Position numbers and translations under genes: made by a program. The notes under the pieces were generated by a model that did not search any database, was not told the DNA's origin, and worked only from the letters and a program-made list of their open reading frames with translations. Shown piece by piece: positions 8,755 through 17,056 of a stretch of 64,000 bases of DNA (within the stretch, counting starts at the first letter, position 1; each line of letters begins with the position of its first letter). The stretch is from Nocardioides carbamazepini (lineage in GTDB: Bacteria > Actinomycetota > Actinomycetes > Propionibacteriales > Nocardioidaceae): NCBI RefSeq assembly GCF_024614185.1, contig NZ_JAHTLF010000024.1:41745-105744 (forward strand). The letters are read 5' to 3'.

Positions 8755-8860
8755 TGAAGCGCCCAGGTTTGATGCCGCTCCTGTTGGAGTCCAGGACGAT
8801 GAGCACCACTCCGAAGAAGATCGATGATGAGCTGAAGACCCGGGGGGTGGCCGGTGAATG
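8755..8860 (+). mobile_element. Probable IS3-family remnant (left end and start of orfA)
   Basis: Directly after the SDR stop comes TGAAGCGCCCAGGTTTG, resembling an IS3-type terminal repeat, then a frame beginning MSTTPKKIDDELKTRGV, which looks like the first residues of an IS3 orfA transposase. The match ends within about 20 residues, so only a stub remains. The assignment rests on a short stretch. Confidence 0.4.
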
Positions 8861-8861
8861 G

Positions 8862-9140
8862 TCACCAGGGCGAGTACTCGTCGATGACGGCCGCACGCGC
8901 CTGCCCCAGCTCGGCATACCCGTCGAGGACGTCGGCCAGCGGCGACAACTGCGCGTCACGGTGATCCGCTACGGCTTCGATCGCCTCGCGCAGGTCATTG
9001 GCCGAGACTGAGTGCCGCCGGGATAGCGTCCAGACGTCTCCGAAGCCCCACCACCGCGTGTTGGCCAGGTCTCGCTGGGTCGCGTCACGATCCTCTCCGC
9101 AGCTCGGACGAACAGCAGAGCCTCTCGCGCAGAGGATCTC
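8862..9140 (-). pseudogene. Open coding-like stretch without start codon, possible gene fragment
   Basis: On the minus strand, in the same frame as the nucleotidyltransferase and directly after its TAG, about 90 codons stay open to TGA at 8862-8864. The C-terminal part has plausible protein composition (TRWWGFGDVWTLSRRH, then NDLREAIEAVADHRDAQLSP and ADVLDGYAELGQARAAVIDEY). No ATG, GTG or TTG fits at its left end. It could be a broken second gene or a region formerly fused to the nucleotidyltransferase. Family not recognised. Confidence 0.35.
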
Positions 9141-10016
9141 CTACGAAGTCTCCCAGTACGCAAGGTGCGACCGGTGGAGCCAGTCATCAACCCACTCCCG
9201 ATCGGGCTCATCTGGGACAGCGGCGTCGGCCTCTGCCGCGGCCAGCTCGGCTTCGGATGCATCGAGCGCTTTCAGTACCTCGGGCAACGAGACCTCCCCA
9301 CGGCGTACCGACCGCAGGAACGACAGGTCCGGCTCCGGAACGGGAAGGGTGATCCGGCCGGTGCCCAACAGCTCGACTCCCTGAATGCCCAGGCGAAGCG
9401 CGTGCATCGCGAACTTCGTGTCATAGCCGTGCACAGCGACAAGCTCCGGGCGATTCGTGTGCGCGCCGGATTCGCCGAGCATCGCGGACTTCTGGCTCTG
9501 CAGGTAGCCGAGGAACCGGGCCGCCGCGAGCTTGGAGACGAAGCGGTGCGCGTTGTCGACCAGCTCGGCTCCTACCTCGTTTCTGAACACCACTTCCTCG
9601 TCCGGTACGAACAGCGCGAGCAGGACCGTCGGGTTCCCGGCCAGCGCAAGCCGGCACCACTTGCGCGCCGAGTAGATGACCACGTCAAGATCGCCTGCGC
9701 CGGACCGGTTCGCCAGTCCGCCGGGCTTGTCCCAAACGGTGTGGCGCTGGTACTGCTCGAACTCGACTTCGGCCTCGCCATCGATGCCACGAGGAACCCG
9801 CGCGAGGCCAGTGACGAACTCACGCGGCTCGAGGCAGATGCCCATCTCATCGCGGTCGTCCTGGCCACTGATGGACGTCCCGTGCACCCCCGAGCCGACC
9901 TGGACCCGCAGGATCAGGCCCGCCTCAGCGATCGCGCGGGCCTCCTCGGACGCGTGCGGGTGATTGAAACCCGCCGGCAACGAGCGGTCGCCGAGGATCG
10001 CTCTGGCCATACTCAT
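9141..10016 (-). CDS. Predicted nucleotidyltransferase (RlaP-like)
   Basis: 291 residues. The N-terminal part has the nucleotidyltransferase pattern GSGVHGTSISGQDDRDEMGI: the Gly-Ser loop followed by acidic metal-binding residues. Further on are DLDVVIYSARKWCRLALAGNPT and YDTKFAMHALRLG, typical of the family called RNA ligase-associated predicted nucleotidyltransferase. Substrate unknown. Start: ATG at 10016, with a second Met two codons later. The gene stands alone; downstream lies a decayed stretch, upstream a tRNA remnant. Confidence 0.8.
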   Translation of the reverse strand: MSMARAILGDRSLPAGFNHPHASEEARAIAEAGLILRVQVGSGVHGTSISGQDDRDEMGICLEPREFVTGLARVPRGIDGEAEVEFEQYQRHTVWDKPGGLANRSGAGDLDVVIYSARKWCRLALAGNPTVLLALFVPDEEVVFRNEVGAELVDNAHRFVSKLAAARFLGYLQSQKSAMLGESGAHTNRPELVAVHGYDTKFAMHALRLGIQGVELLGTGRITLPVPEPDLSFLRSVRRGEVSLPEVLKALDASEAELAAAEADAAVPDEPDREWVDDWLHRSHLAYWETS

Positions 10017-10251
10017 GAGCGAACGCTATCCGTGCGCCAGCGTGACCAGCGACCACTTTCGTCCAGGTCTCCCGTTGGATTCATGCTCGGCGCACGGCGG
10101 ACTTCGTCGGGCCGCGCACGCTCGTGCTCCTCGCTCCGCCCAAGGCGCCCGGGACGAACCGAGCGATCGCCAGACGACGCCCTCGGTCTCGGGGCTCGCT
10201 ACGCTCGCGCCTCAAGCGGCGGGCGAAAGCGGGGCTATAGGCCCCGAAAGC

Positions 10252-10284
10252 AGATCGAGGCCAGACGATGTCTGGCCTCGATCT
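10252..10284 (-). terminator. Rho-independent-type hairpin after tRNA remnant
   Basis: Two 15-base arms, 10252-10266 and 10270-10284, are perfect inverted repeats around a GAT loop. On the minus strand the hairpin begins immediately after the 3' end of the tRNA fragment, as expected of a tRNA terminator. Confidence 0.75.
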
Positions 10285-10285
10285 T

Positions 10286-10322
10286 TGGTAGCGGGGGCAG
10301 GATTTGAACCTGCGACCTCTGG
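10286..10322 (-). tRNA. 3' fragment of a tRNA gene (probably tRNA-Met), att-site scar
   Basis: The minus strand reads CCAGAGGTCGCAGG then TTCAAATCCTGCCCCCGCTACCA: the end of an anticodon arm, variable loop, complete T arm (GGTTCAAATC core), acceptor 3' strand and encoded CCA. To the right of 10322 the sequence does not continue as a tRNA, so the 5' half is absent. The tRNA terminator is kept on the left. This is the pattern left when an element integrates into a tRNA 3' end: the element lies to the right, and a full copy should sit at its other end. I did not find that copy in the window. Identity as Met is inferred from the CCAGAGGTCGCAGG context. Confidence 0.75.
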
Positions 10323-11023
10323 ACGAGGTCGGGGCGCCTGCGACAACTACGGAGTCAAGACGGTTGCTACGGAGTTCCCTTGTTTTGAGGGGGAAACCGG
10401 GCTGCTTCCAGTCACAGGGTACCCGTTGGATACGGACTCGCGGCGACTCAATCTGGACCCATTGTGGACAGGGGCTAATTCCCGTCTCCGCTCGTCTGCG
10501 CAACTCTCCTTGCATCCACTTCGGTGGAGGTGGAGATGAGCTGACTCGACCCCCTGACCGGATCGCCCCGTCAACGAGTTCGCCCTGCCCCTCGTCGGAG
10601 ACGTGCACGATCGGCAGCCCGTTCGCCGCCTCGAGTCTCGCAGATCCGCGATATCCGGGTGCACAGCGCGCCTCCAGGGCGACCGGATCACGCCCTCGGT
10701 CGGAGACCTGGGCATGGTCGAGGTCACCCTCGCGCGCCGCGATGATCCGGTCCACATCCCACGCAGAGACCACCTGCGCTCAGGCCTGTCGAAGAGCTCG
10801 CGACGCGGTGACCAACATCCTGGCGGTCATTTCGGCCGTCTGCAGGAAAACGAACAGACCTGACGCCGGACCGCGCGAGCCTAGGCAGCCCGGCGGTCCG
10901 GCGTGTGCTCAACGACCGCACATCACAGACCGAGCACTTTCTGCATCCTCTGCCCCAAGGATCCACCTCCGCCATTTCCGGGAAGTGGGCGACGTGCTCG
11001 CACGTCGCCGCCATCTTGGGCAG
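10323..11023. other. Intergenic or decayed region
   Basis: About 700 bases with no gene I can support. Long open frames on both strands run through the tRNA remnant and are artefacts. On the minus strand, codons from about 10773 down to about 10545 give a plausible protein-like stretch (AWDVDRIIAAREGDLDHAQV and LPIVHVSDEGQGELVDGA) that then loses character, so a small decayed gene is possible. A direct repeat CTACGGAGT occurs twice near 10350-10375, close to the tRNA fragment. Confidence 0.35.
10864..10903. terminator. Inverted repeat, possible terminator of the PD40 protein gene
   Basis: Perfect 10-base arms CGCCGGACCG (10864-10873) and CGGTCCGGCG (10894-10903) flank a 20-base loop. It lies about 120 nt downstream of the minus-strand gene ending at 11024. 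No U-tract is obvious. Confidence 0.4.
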
Positions 11024-12673
11024 CTACTCGATCCTCAGGAAGACGTCGTAGCTGTACGCCCCTTCCGGCTCGCCGACGATATTCCACGACCGGGACGAGA
11101 ACACGATCCTGCGACCATCAGCGGCCATCGCCACGGGGCTGTGGACACCCGCGTTGGTCTCTCCGCCGTCCGGGCGCTGCGCGATCAGCTGCGTGCGGCC
11201 ATCCGACAGGTCGACGACATATCCCTCGGGAAGCCAGCTCGTCGTTCCGGGCACGAGCTCGACGGAGCGGTAGGTATAGGACACTCGGCCTCCGTCGGCG
11301 GAGACCTGAACACTGTTCCCGCCTGCTGATGACGGCAGACGTCCGTCGGGTGTCAGCGATACGACGCGCACCGTGTCGGTCCAGCGATCCCAGAGCTGGG
11401 CAACGTAGATGTCGGGGCCAGATCCCGGGACGGGATGGGGGATCGGCGTGGAACCCTTGAACGCGACGAAACGGCCGTTCCCCGAGATGCTCGGCATTCC
11501 GGCGGAACCCGGCCCGGCTGGGCTGACAATGAGCGGATCGAAGGTCCCGGTCAGACGATCCCAGACGGCGACGTCGTCGCCGGGGTTGGTGTCGGCCCAG
11601 AGGTTCGTGGCCCGGGTCTCGAACACTACGTACCGGCCATCGGCTGAGATCACCGGAGTCACGGAGAAACTGTCGGCTGGCGCCCCGCCGGGCGCCCCGG
11701 TCACGAGTTGGGTCTGTCGCGTCACGCGATCCCACACGAAGATGTTGGCCTGCGCTGTCACGACATCGTCGGTCAGATTCGTCGCCGTCGACTCGAAGGC
11801 GACGTAACGGCCGTCTGCTGAGATCGATTGGTGGCGAAGATGGCCGTTCGGAGCGGGTTGGTCGTCCGGCGCGGCGACGGTGATGCTGCGACCGTCGTCG
11901 CGATCCCAGAGCACCAGCGAGACCGGGTCCAGCGGACTACCCGGGGGGATCTGCGGCGCTGATTGGTAGACGACGAATCTGCCGTCTCCGGAGATCTCCG
12001 GCCTGGTGTAGGCGCGCGGTGAGACGTCGCCGACAGGTTGCGTGCTCACCTGCTGAGTGATTCCCGTGACCGCATCGAAGGCGAAGACATCGGTCGCTCC
12101 AGCGTCGTCCGGAGAACCCTCGAGGAACCCGTTCGAGTGGTAGACGACATGGCGGCCGTCTCCGGAGATGGCAGGCTGGTACGACCAGCCACCGCTCTTG
12201 TCCATCGCCGCGCTGACCCGGACGAAGACAGGACCTTTCCTCGTCGTCGGGGCCGATGGCTGCGTCGTCACTACTCTGCGTTTGGGCGTCGCCACAGGGC
12301 GATGGCGCTTAGCGCCGAGCCGTACATCGCGCGCATAGACCCGGTAGGTCGTGGTGGCTGAGCGCACGTGAGACTTGAATCGAAATGAGCCGTTCCGCGC
12401 AGTCCGCGAGGACGACACAGTGACCCACCCCTTGCCCGTCTTTCGTTGCAGCACAACGGGACGCGATTGACGAGGTGGCAGCTTTCCTCGGAAGGTGATC
12501 GCGGCTCCAGCCACGCCAGCGCTCGGGGTGACACGGAGAGATCCGGCCACGGCTGCCGATGCCCGCGGCGGCTGCGCAACGAGTACGCCGAGGAGGAGCC
12601 CGGCAAGACACATCACGACACTGGCGGTTCTCAACCTATTGCGGACGGCAACCCGTCGGAGCATACGGGGCAT
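11024..12673 (-). CDS. Secreted PD40/TolB-like beta-propeller protein with N-terminal Ig-like domain
   Basis: 549 residues, exported. A signal peptide (basic start, LAGLLLGVLVAQ core, cleavage near ASA-AV at about residue 41) is followed by an Ig-like domain (about 44-120: SLRVTPSAGVAGAAITFRGK and WVTVSSSRTARNGSFRF). Then come about seven propeller blades marked by repeats such as AISGDGRHVVYHSNG, EISGDGRFVVYQS, SISADGRYVAFES, VISADGRYVVFET, SISGNGRFVAFKG and MAADGRRIVFSS, the PD40 (WD40-like) pattern. No enzyme motif or anchor is visible. Likely binds or displays something outside the cell. Confidence 0.82.
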   Translation of the reverse strand: MPRMLRRVAVRNRLRTASVVMCLAGLLLGVLVAQPPRASAAVAGSLRVTPSAGVAGAAITFRGKLPPRQSRPVVLQRKTGKGWVTVSSSRTARNGSFRFKSHVRSATTTYRVYARDVRLGAKRHRPVATPKRRVVTTQPSAPTTRKGPVFVRVSAAMDKSGGWSYQPAISGDGRHVVYHSNGFLEGSPDDAGATDVFAFDAVTGITQQVSTQPVGDVSPRAYTRPEISGDGRFVVYQSAPQIPPGSPLDPVSLVLWDRDDGRSITVAAPDDQPAPNGHLRHQSISADGRYVAFESTATNLTDDVVTAQANIFVWDRVTRQTQLVTGAPGGAPADSFSVTPVISADGRYVVFETRATNLWADTNPGDDVAVWDRLTGTFDPLIVSPAGPGSAGMPSISGNGRFVAFKGSTPIPHPVPGSGPDIYVAQLWDRWTDTVRVVSLTPDGRLPSSAGGNSVQVSADGGRVSYTYRSVELVPGTTSWLPEGYVVDLSDGRTQLIAQRPDGGETNAGVHSPVAMAADGRRIVFSSRSWNIVGEPEGAYSYDVFLRIE

Positions 12674-13102
12674 TCGGGCATGCTAGACCGGTCGGACACG
12701 GGAGCGGAGGCAATCGGCGGGGTACCGCCGGGCGGTGACGGTCGAGGTGCTTGAGTTGATCACGGAGTATCGCGGCAACGGATTCGGAGTTCGGGTCCAC
12801 CGAACACCAACGGCGGCCCTGGATCCCGATCTACCCGCACGCCGCGCGCCATCCAGGACGGTCCGGTCGGCAGGGGCTTGCAGACCTCGATGACGTCGTA
12901 CGTGCCGATCGCAGCTTGTGGGCGCGTCCACCAGCCATGCGATGTCCCGCGGCGGTGCCGGACAGCGGGACGCCGGGGGTCCATGCCGGACAGGTGCGCC
13001 AGCCACGACGAGGCAGGAGCGAGCCGGCTCGGAGCACGACCAGGGACATGGCGGGGCAGGCCAGGGCACGGTGACGTATCGAGCAAGTTTGTGGCCATGT
13101 GA
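12674..13102. other. Intergenic region without supported gene
   Basis: Open frames on both strands have poor composition. One minus-strand stretch (AAIGTYDVIEVCKPLP and GVRVDRDPGPPLVFGGPELR, about 12765-12920) looks mildly protein-like but lacks a convincing start or family. Confidence 0.3.
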
Positions 13103-13354
13103 TCAAGTCTCAAATGCACTCAGGCTCGGAGGACCACGGTACATCGTGCGAGTGGACTCGGCATGGGAGGCGGTGATCGCCTCAGCGATCCGGACGGCCT
13201 CCTCGATGCTCAGGCCGGCGGGCAGAGGGAGGTCGTCGGGCGCGGACGTCAGGGATGGGTTCACCCAGAGGTTGTACGGGACCGGGACTCCCCCACTGGA
13301 TCTGGCCCGGTAACGCCGCCACCGGGGCCAGTCGTCGAACCACACGCGACTCAT
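13103..13354 (-). pseudogene. Possible N-terminal fragment of a tyrosine integrase
   Basis: An 83-residue minus-strand frame starts at ATG 13354 (MSRVWFDDWPRWRRYRAR) and contains LSIEEAVRIAEAITASHAES followed by TRTMYRG, which resembles the start of the SAM-like core-binding domain of phage-type integrases. It ends after that at a junction with unrelated sequence; the catalytic domain is absent. The 5' end touches the IS256 remnant on the opposite strand. Confidence 0.35.
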
Positions 13355-13778
13355 GCGCGGAACGCTCTGTTGCACTCGATCTACGACCAGCCCGATGCCG
13401 ACGCGGTCCACGCCCAGTTCGACCGCGTCGTCGACGCCCTCGCGGAGAAGCTGCCCACCGTGGCTGAGCACCTCGAGGAAGCCCGTGCGGACATCCTGGC
13501 GGTCAGCGCGTTCCCCAAGGAGATCTGGCGCCAGATCTGGTCGAACAACCCCAGCGAACGGCTCAACCGCGAGATCCGCCGCCGCACCGACGTGGTCGGG
13601 ATCATCCCCGACCGGCCCAGCATCATCCGCCTCGTCGGTGCGGTCCTGGCCGAGCAGCACGACGAGTGGGCCGAAGGCCGCCGCTGCCTCGGACTCGACG
13701 TCTCACCCGCGCTCAAGCAGTCGATGCGCCCAGCGTCGAGGAGGTGACCGAGCCCGAACTCCAGGCCCTCACGGCCTA
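13352..13778 (+). pseudogene. IS256-family (mutator) transposase remnant
   Basis: The C-terminal third of an IS256-type transposase is clear: HSIYDQPDADAVHAQFDRVV, FPKEIWRQIWSNNPSERLNR, then EIRRRTDVVGIIPDRPSIIR and LVGAVLAEQHDEWAEGRRCL. The catalytic Glu region is in this part, but the N-terminal two thirds are missing. Near 13730 a one-base slip moves the ending into another frame (VEEVTEPELQALTA, TAA at 13776-13778). The fragment is dead. Confidence 0.85.
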
Positions 13779-13786
13779 ACCGACAC

Positions 13787-14075
13787 GCCCAACCGAGGGC
13801 TCAACCTCGTACACCACCCCAGCGGACTTGACCTCTTCGCGGTGCAGCGGTCGGTGGCGATCAGGGTGCCGTCCAGGCGCACGAATTCCCAGCCCTCCCG
13901 TAGCGCCTTCGCGAGCACCTCACACAGGTCTGGTGCTCGGGCAGCGATCACGTCGATGCCCTCGCGCAGGTAGCGGTAGGCGGTCGCGATCGAAACCTTC
14001 GCGTCACGCGCCAGCATCTGCAAGTCGGTGTCGTCTTTTGAACCAGCGCAGCACTATGAGCGCCTGGATGTAGAC
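13787..14075 (-). pseudogene. IS5-type (DDE_Tnp_4) transposase remnant
   Basis: Minus strand: ALIVLRWFK, a frameshift at a TTCAAAAGAC run, then LQMLARDAKVSIATAYRYLR and EGWEFVRLDGTLIATDR. This is the helix-turn-helix plus the first catalytic Asp of IS5-type transposases. The frame continues only briefly, so the rest of the DDE domain is lost. Confidence 0.75.
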
Positions 14076-14285
14076 CGTGGCGGCCCGTTGCCACGGGCGT
14101 GCGTCGTTATCTAGGAAAACCCCCTATGCTTACGACACGCACGGTAGGCGATGGACGCACCCAGCGTCCGGAGCAAAAGCCCTGACCAGAGAGTTTAATT
14201 TGCGAAGACTCTCGACACCACGAGGGCGACCGTGCGCGCCAAGGAAACCCTGCCGACCCGCGAATAGAACAGGATTTCATACAAC

Positions 14286-14750
14286 ATGATTTTCCGTGTC
14301 CGCAACCTGATGCTAACTCTTGTGTCGATTGCCACGATCAGCCTTGCCGTCTTGCCGAGTGCGCGTGCCGATACGCCGGAACCAGACGTTGAACCGATGT
14401 CAGTCGTGACCTGCGGACAATCCCATCACATGATGAGGGCGGTCCCATATGGCTCCGGGCCCAACTGGCTCGAATTCGGTGCCTATGTCTTCTGCAGCTT
14501 CCCGAGGGATTTGAGCGCCGATATCGTGATTGAGCGCAAGTTCCCAAGCACCAACACCTTCAGGCCCGTGGCTCGCGCTACCCGCTACTCGGTGGCCTCG
14601 GCAATGACCGTGTCTGACACGGAGCAGTGCACGAAGAAAGACAAGTATTTCGAGTACAAGATGACGGTCTACGCAACGCTCAATGGAGTCCAGCAGACCC
14701 CCTACGTCCTGAGGGAGGCGCTTATGTGCAAGTTGCCCTCTCTCTACTAG
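14286..14750 (+). CDS. Small secreted hypothetical protein
   Basis: 154 residues. A clear signal peptide (MIFRVRNLMLTLVSIATISL with cleavage near SARA-DT at about residue 28) precedes a mature domain with four Cys (VVTCGQSH, YVFCSFPRD, TEQCTKKD, ALMCKLP), which could form two disulfides. Base composition is lower in GC than the neighbours, suggesting transfer. A strong hairpin follows at 14796-14842. No family recognised. Confidence 0.7.
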   Translation: MIFRVRNLMLTLVSIATISLAVLPSARADTPEPDVEPMSVVTCGQSHHMMRAVPYGSGPNWLEFGAYVFCSFPRDLSADIVIERKFPSTNTFRPVARATRYSVASAMTVSDTEQCTKKDKYFEYKMTVYATLNGVQQTPYVLREALMCKLPSLY

Positions 14751-14795
14751 CAAGCATCCACCTGATTTGCGGCGTAGTGAGCCGCAGTCTGGCGG

Positions 14796-14842
14796 AGGCC
14801 CCCTCGCTGGAGTCGTACAGGCGTCACCAGCAAGGGGGCCTT
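14796..14842 (+). terminator. Rho-independent-type hairpin
   Basis: Arms AGGCCCCCTCGCTGG (14796-14810) and CCAGCAAGGGGGCCTT (14827-14842) pair with one bulge. It lies 46 nt after the stop of the secreted protein gene. Confidence 0.65.
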
Positions 14843-14921
14843 CGGGGCCCTTCCTCTCCAGTTGTCCCAAGCATTTAGCGGGCTTCAAACGGTAATCGTC
14901 ACTTCGTCAAAGGATCTTACG

Positions 14922-15434
14922 ATGAACTTGTCCGCCAGCGACATCGTCCGCGCCAATGGCCTCACCTACGTTCGGCGCCTTTACGAAGGGGAAACGGAAA
15001 ACGGTTCGCGCGCCACAGGAAGTCTCGAAGATCGGTTCGCCTCCAAGCCAACAGACGACATAACAACATTGGTAGGATCAGCCCGCAGGTACGCACGAAA
15101 TTGTCGCTATTCAATTAGCGAGTATGCCGAGGATTTTCATATTGCTGTCGCAGAGACGCTCGAGGTGAAAGACGCGAGAGATGCTCTACCGTGGCAGGTT
15201 GCCGATTCATCTGGCGTGATCTCCGCCCTCATATCCCCTCCATTGATTGGGCGCCGAGTCAAGTTGACGAACGTATTCCTGACGGTAACCGATCACCCAG
15301 TCCGACCTGGCGCTCTTCACCTCTGGAGTTATGAGCGAGTATTCAACGAAGCCCGTGACGAGCGCCTTCTGTCTTTCGGGTGCGATCAGATGGATTCGGC
15401 GGTGCTGGCGTCAGCAATACTGACCGTGGGCTAA
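14922..15434 (+). CDS. Hypothetical protein
   Basis: 170 residues, soluble, no membrane segment. The ATG at 14922 follows AAAGGATCTTACG, a good ribosome site, and was preferred to an in-frame upstream start at 14862. Sequence features are SLEDRFASKPTDDITTLVGS and a C-terminal DERLLSFGCDQMDSAVLASA. Composition is AT-richer than the flanks. No family recognised; it may be cargo of the mosaic island. Confidence 0.6.
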   Translation: MNLSASDIVRANGLTYVRRLYEGETENGSRATGSLEDRFASKPTDDITTLVGSARRYARNCRYSISEYAEDFHIAVAETLEVKDARDALPWQVADSSGVISALISPPLIGRRVKLTNVFLTVTDHPVRPGALHLWSYERVFNEARDERLLSFGCDQMDSAVLASAILTVG

Positions 15435-15435
15435 C

Positions 15436-15710
15436 CCGGATCTTTCACCGCTCGGCTGCCTGATCGGCGTGTAGAAGCACGGAAGTGCCCGTCCTGCTTG
15501 GGATTCTTGTTCTTGCGACAGTCCAAGAAGCTCGAGCTGGAGGGCACTCCGTAGGTGAAGCGTACTTCGTGGTCTACAGGCTTGTCCGTGTCCGCTGATG
15601 GTGTCGGCGTGGTGGCCCACGCGGGCAGCGTCGCGACCCGGCTTCTGGCCGACCGGACCAGCCTGACCGGCGAGTTGTCCAAGGCGAGGGTCTGCTGCGC
15701 GGATAGGTGA
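15436..15710 (+). pseudogene. IS1380-family remnant (left end plus transposase N-terminus)
   Basis: The end-like sequence AACCCGGATCTTTCAC (from 15435) is followed by a transposase start at GTG 15555: LSVSADGVGVVAHAGSVATR then LLADRTSLTGELSK, the usual IS1380 beginning. After about 44 residues it switches to unrelated codons and stops at 15708-15710, so most of the element is deleted. Confidence 0.7.
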
Positions 15711-16011
15711 CATCTTGTCCTGCCCAGCCGATGACCCACGGATATGTCAGGAGAGCCGCCATTCCGTGGCCGGTCGCGGGCGTCACGAACCCCGCTCCGC
15801 GATTTCGCAACAGCCACCTGATGCCTGGGAACTCCCTGTCAACGACCACCCGACCGGCGTTCTATTTGAATCGTATGTGAAACACACTGTCCGGACCCCG
15901 GCGTTGGTCACGATTCAGCGGGGACGCTGCTGCCCCGACTCTGTGCCGTGTCAGCCTCTGGGCCCCGCGACTCGGAGAAGCCGCCACCAACGCCGACAGA
16001 TCCAAGCTCGC
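15711..16011. other. Region with a possible minus-strand gene fragment
   Basis: Minus-strand codons from about 15852 to 15711 give a protein-like stretch (VVVDREFPGIRWLLRNRGAG and FVTPATGHGMAALLTYPWVI) with no start or end of its own. It adjoins the IS1380 junction. Nothing else is visible in this interval. Confidence 0.3.
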
Positions 16012-16344
16012 TCAACTGCCCGGCGCCACTTGCGCCAGTTGCACGCCCAGTCGTTGAACCAGGGTGATCGCAGATTCCGCGCTGAGCACGAGTCTGGGCT
16101 CGCGCCTTTCGTCGGGCTCGATGACGACCCACGTGAGCGTGTCGCCGATGTGACGGCCCAGCCAGACCTGGAGATCGGTGCCCTGCAAAGATGCCGTGAC
16201 GGGGATCGTGTCCTCCATCGCGACCACAGCAGGAAGGTACGACGCCTCGCTGCAGTGATAGCGGTCCGCAGGCTGGTCATCAGCATGGTGCTCGCGGACG
16301 CACCAGGACGGGCATACCTCGTCGAACCAGTCCCGTGTACACAT
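16012..16344 (-). CDS. DUF6907-like small protein
   Basis: 110 residues. The N-terminal CPSWCVREHHADD has the C-x2-W-C-x3-H pattern seen in small actinobacterial proteins carried on integrative elements, followed by VWLGRHIGDTLTWVVIEPDE and a C-terminal helix LSAESAITLVQRLGVQLAQV. The ATG at 16344 overlaps the stop of the membrane protein gene (ATGA), so the long upstream frame was discarded. Function unknown; context suggests a mobile-element accessory gene. Confidence 0.65.
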   Translation of the reverse strand: MCTRDWFDEVCPSWCVREHHADDQPADRYHCSEASYLPAVVAMEDTIPVTASLQGTDLQVWLGRHIGDTLTWVVIEPDERREPRLVLSAESAITLVQRLGVQLAQVAPGS

Positions 16345-16712
16345 CAGTGCGCCACCCGCCCTGACGCGCCGGCCGACGCGCCACGGACGCGCACATCCCC
16401 CACAAGAGCAGAGACCATCACGCGCATCGCCGTGACCACTCCAAACCCCGCGAACTTCATCCCGTCCCACGCCAGCAGCATCACCACCACATACAGCCAG
16501 CGCGGCGCACCGGACAGCACAACGAGATGGACAGCGTGTGCCAGCGCGATCGCTGCGAACCCCAGCGCGATGAGCACCGCGGCGTCGTGGATCCGCCGTG
16601 ACCGTCGCCGTCGCCATCGGGCAAGGAGGAGGTTGGAAGGGGCGTAGGGGTGCAGGTATCGGTGAACGAGTGCGACCGGCACGATCACCGACGCGATGAG
16701 CAGCATAGGCAT
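16344..16712 (-). CDS. Small integral membrane protein
   Basis: 122 residues with three hydrophobic segments: MLLIASVIVPVALVHRYL, AAVLIALGFAAIALAHAVHL and WLYVVVMLLAWDGMKFAGFG, plus a strongly basic loop RWRRRRSRR. The start ATG at 16712 has GTAGGAG eight bases upstream. Coupled to the DUF6907-like gene. Small membrane proteins in this position occur in actinobacterial conjugative elements, but I cannot assign this one to a family. Confidence 0.6.
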   Translation of the reverse strand: MPMLLIASVIVPVALVHRYLHPYAPSNLLLARWRRRRSRRIHDAAVLIALGFAAIALAHAVHLVVLSGAPRWLYVVVMLLAWDGMKFAGFGVVTAMRVMVSALVGDVRVRGASAGASGRVAH

Positions 16713-16996
16713 GGCGACTCCTACGAGAGTTGGAAGTGACCATCCCGGTGTACGTGGCAGATTCGGCGCGCGCCTGCTCACGCCTTGATCCTGTGGATGA
16801 CAGGCGCTGTGGTGCGCCTGTGCGGCATCTGGGGTCACGCGGCTCGTGGGCGGGATCGAGCAAGTCGCCACTAATCTGCCCGTCGCGCGGATGGTTTACC
16901 TCGATCACGAAGTGGCTGCCCACCACGCCCCCTCGCTCGCGCCACCAAGTCGCGCTGCCAAGTCGCGTCTGAGCATCGTCCGAGGTGCGGAGCGGT

Positions 16997-17033
16997 GAGG
17001 GGTGGTGCGGGAGACGTCCCTACGCCACCCCTC
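16997..17033 (-). terminator. Rho-independent-type hairpin after the large surface protein gene
   Basis: Arms GAGGGGTGG (16997-17005) and CCACCCCTC (17025-17033) pair perfectly, with an inner GGGA/TCCC pair. It lies 23 nt beyond the stop of the 17057-21637 gene. Confidence 0.65.
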
Positions 17034-17056
17034 GCCGGGCTCAACGGGTCAGCGGA

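Noticed and set aside
10380..10450. Possible second tRNA-like segment (AAACCGGGCTGC ... GGGTACCCG)
   Set aside because: No cloverleaf with conserved TTC loop could be drawn.
10304..11329. Plus-strand frame of 341 codons and its minus counterpart at 10081-10773
   Set aside because: Both run through the tRNA fragment and terminator hairpin; typical translated-tRNA artefact.
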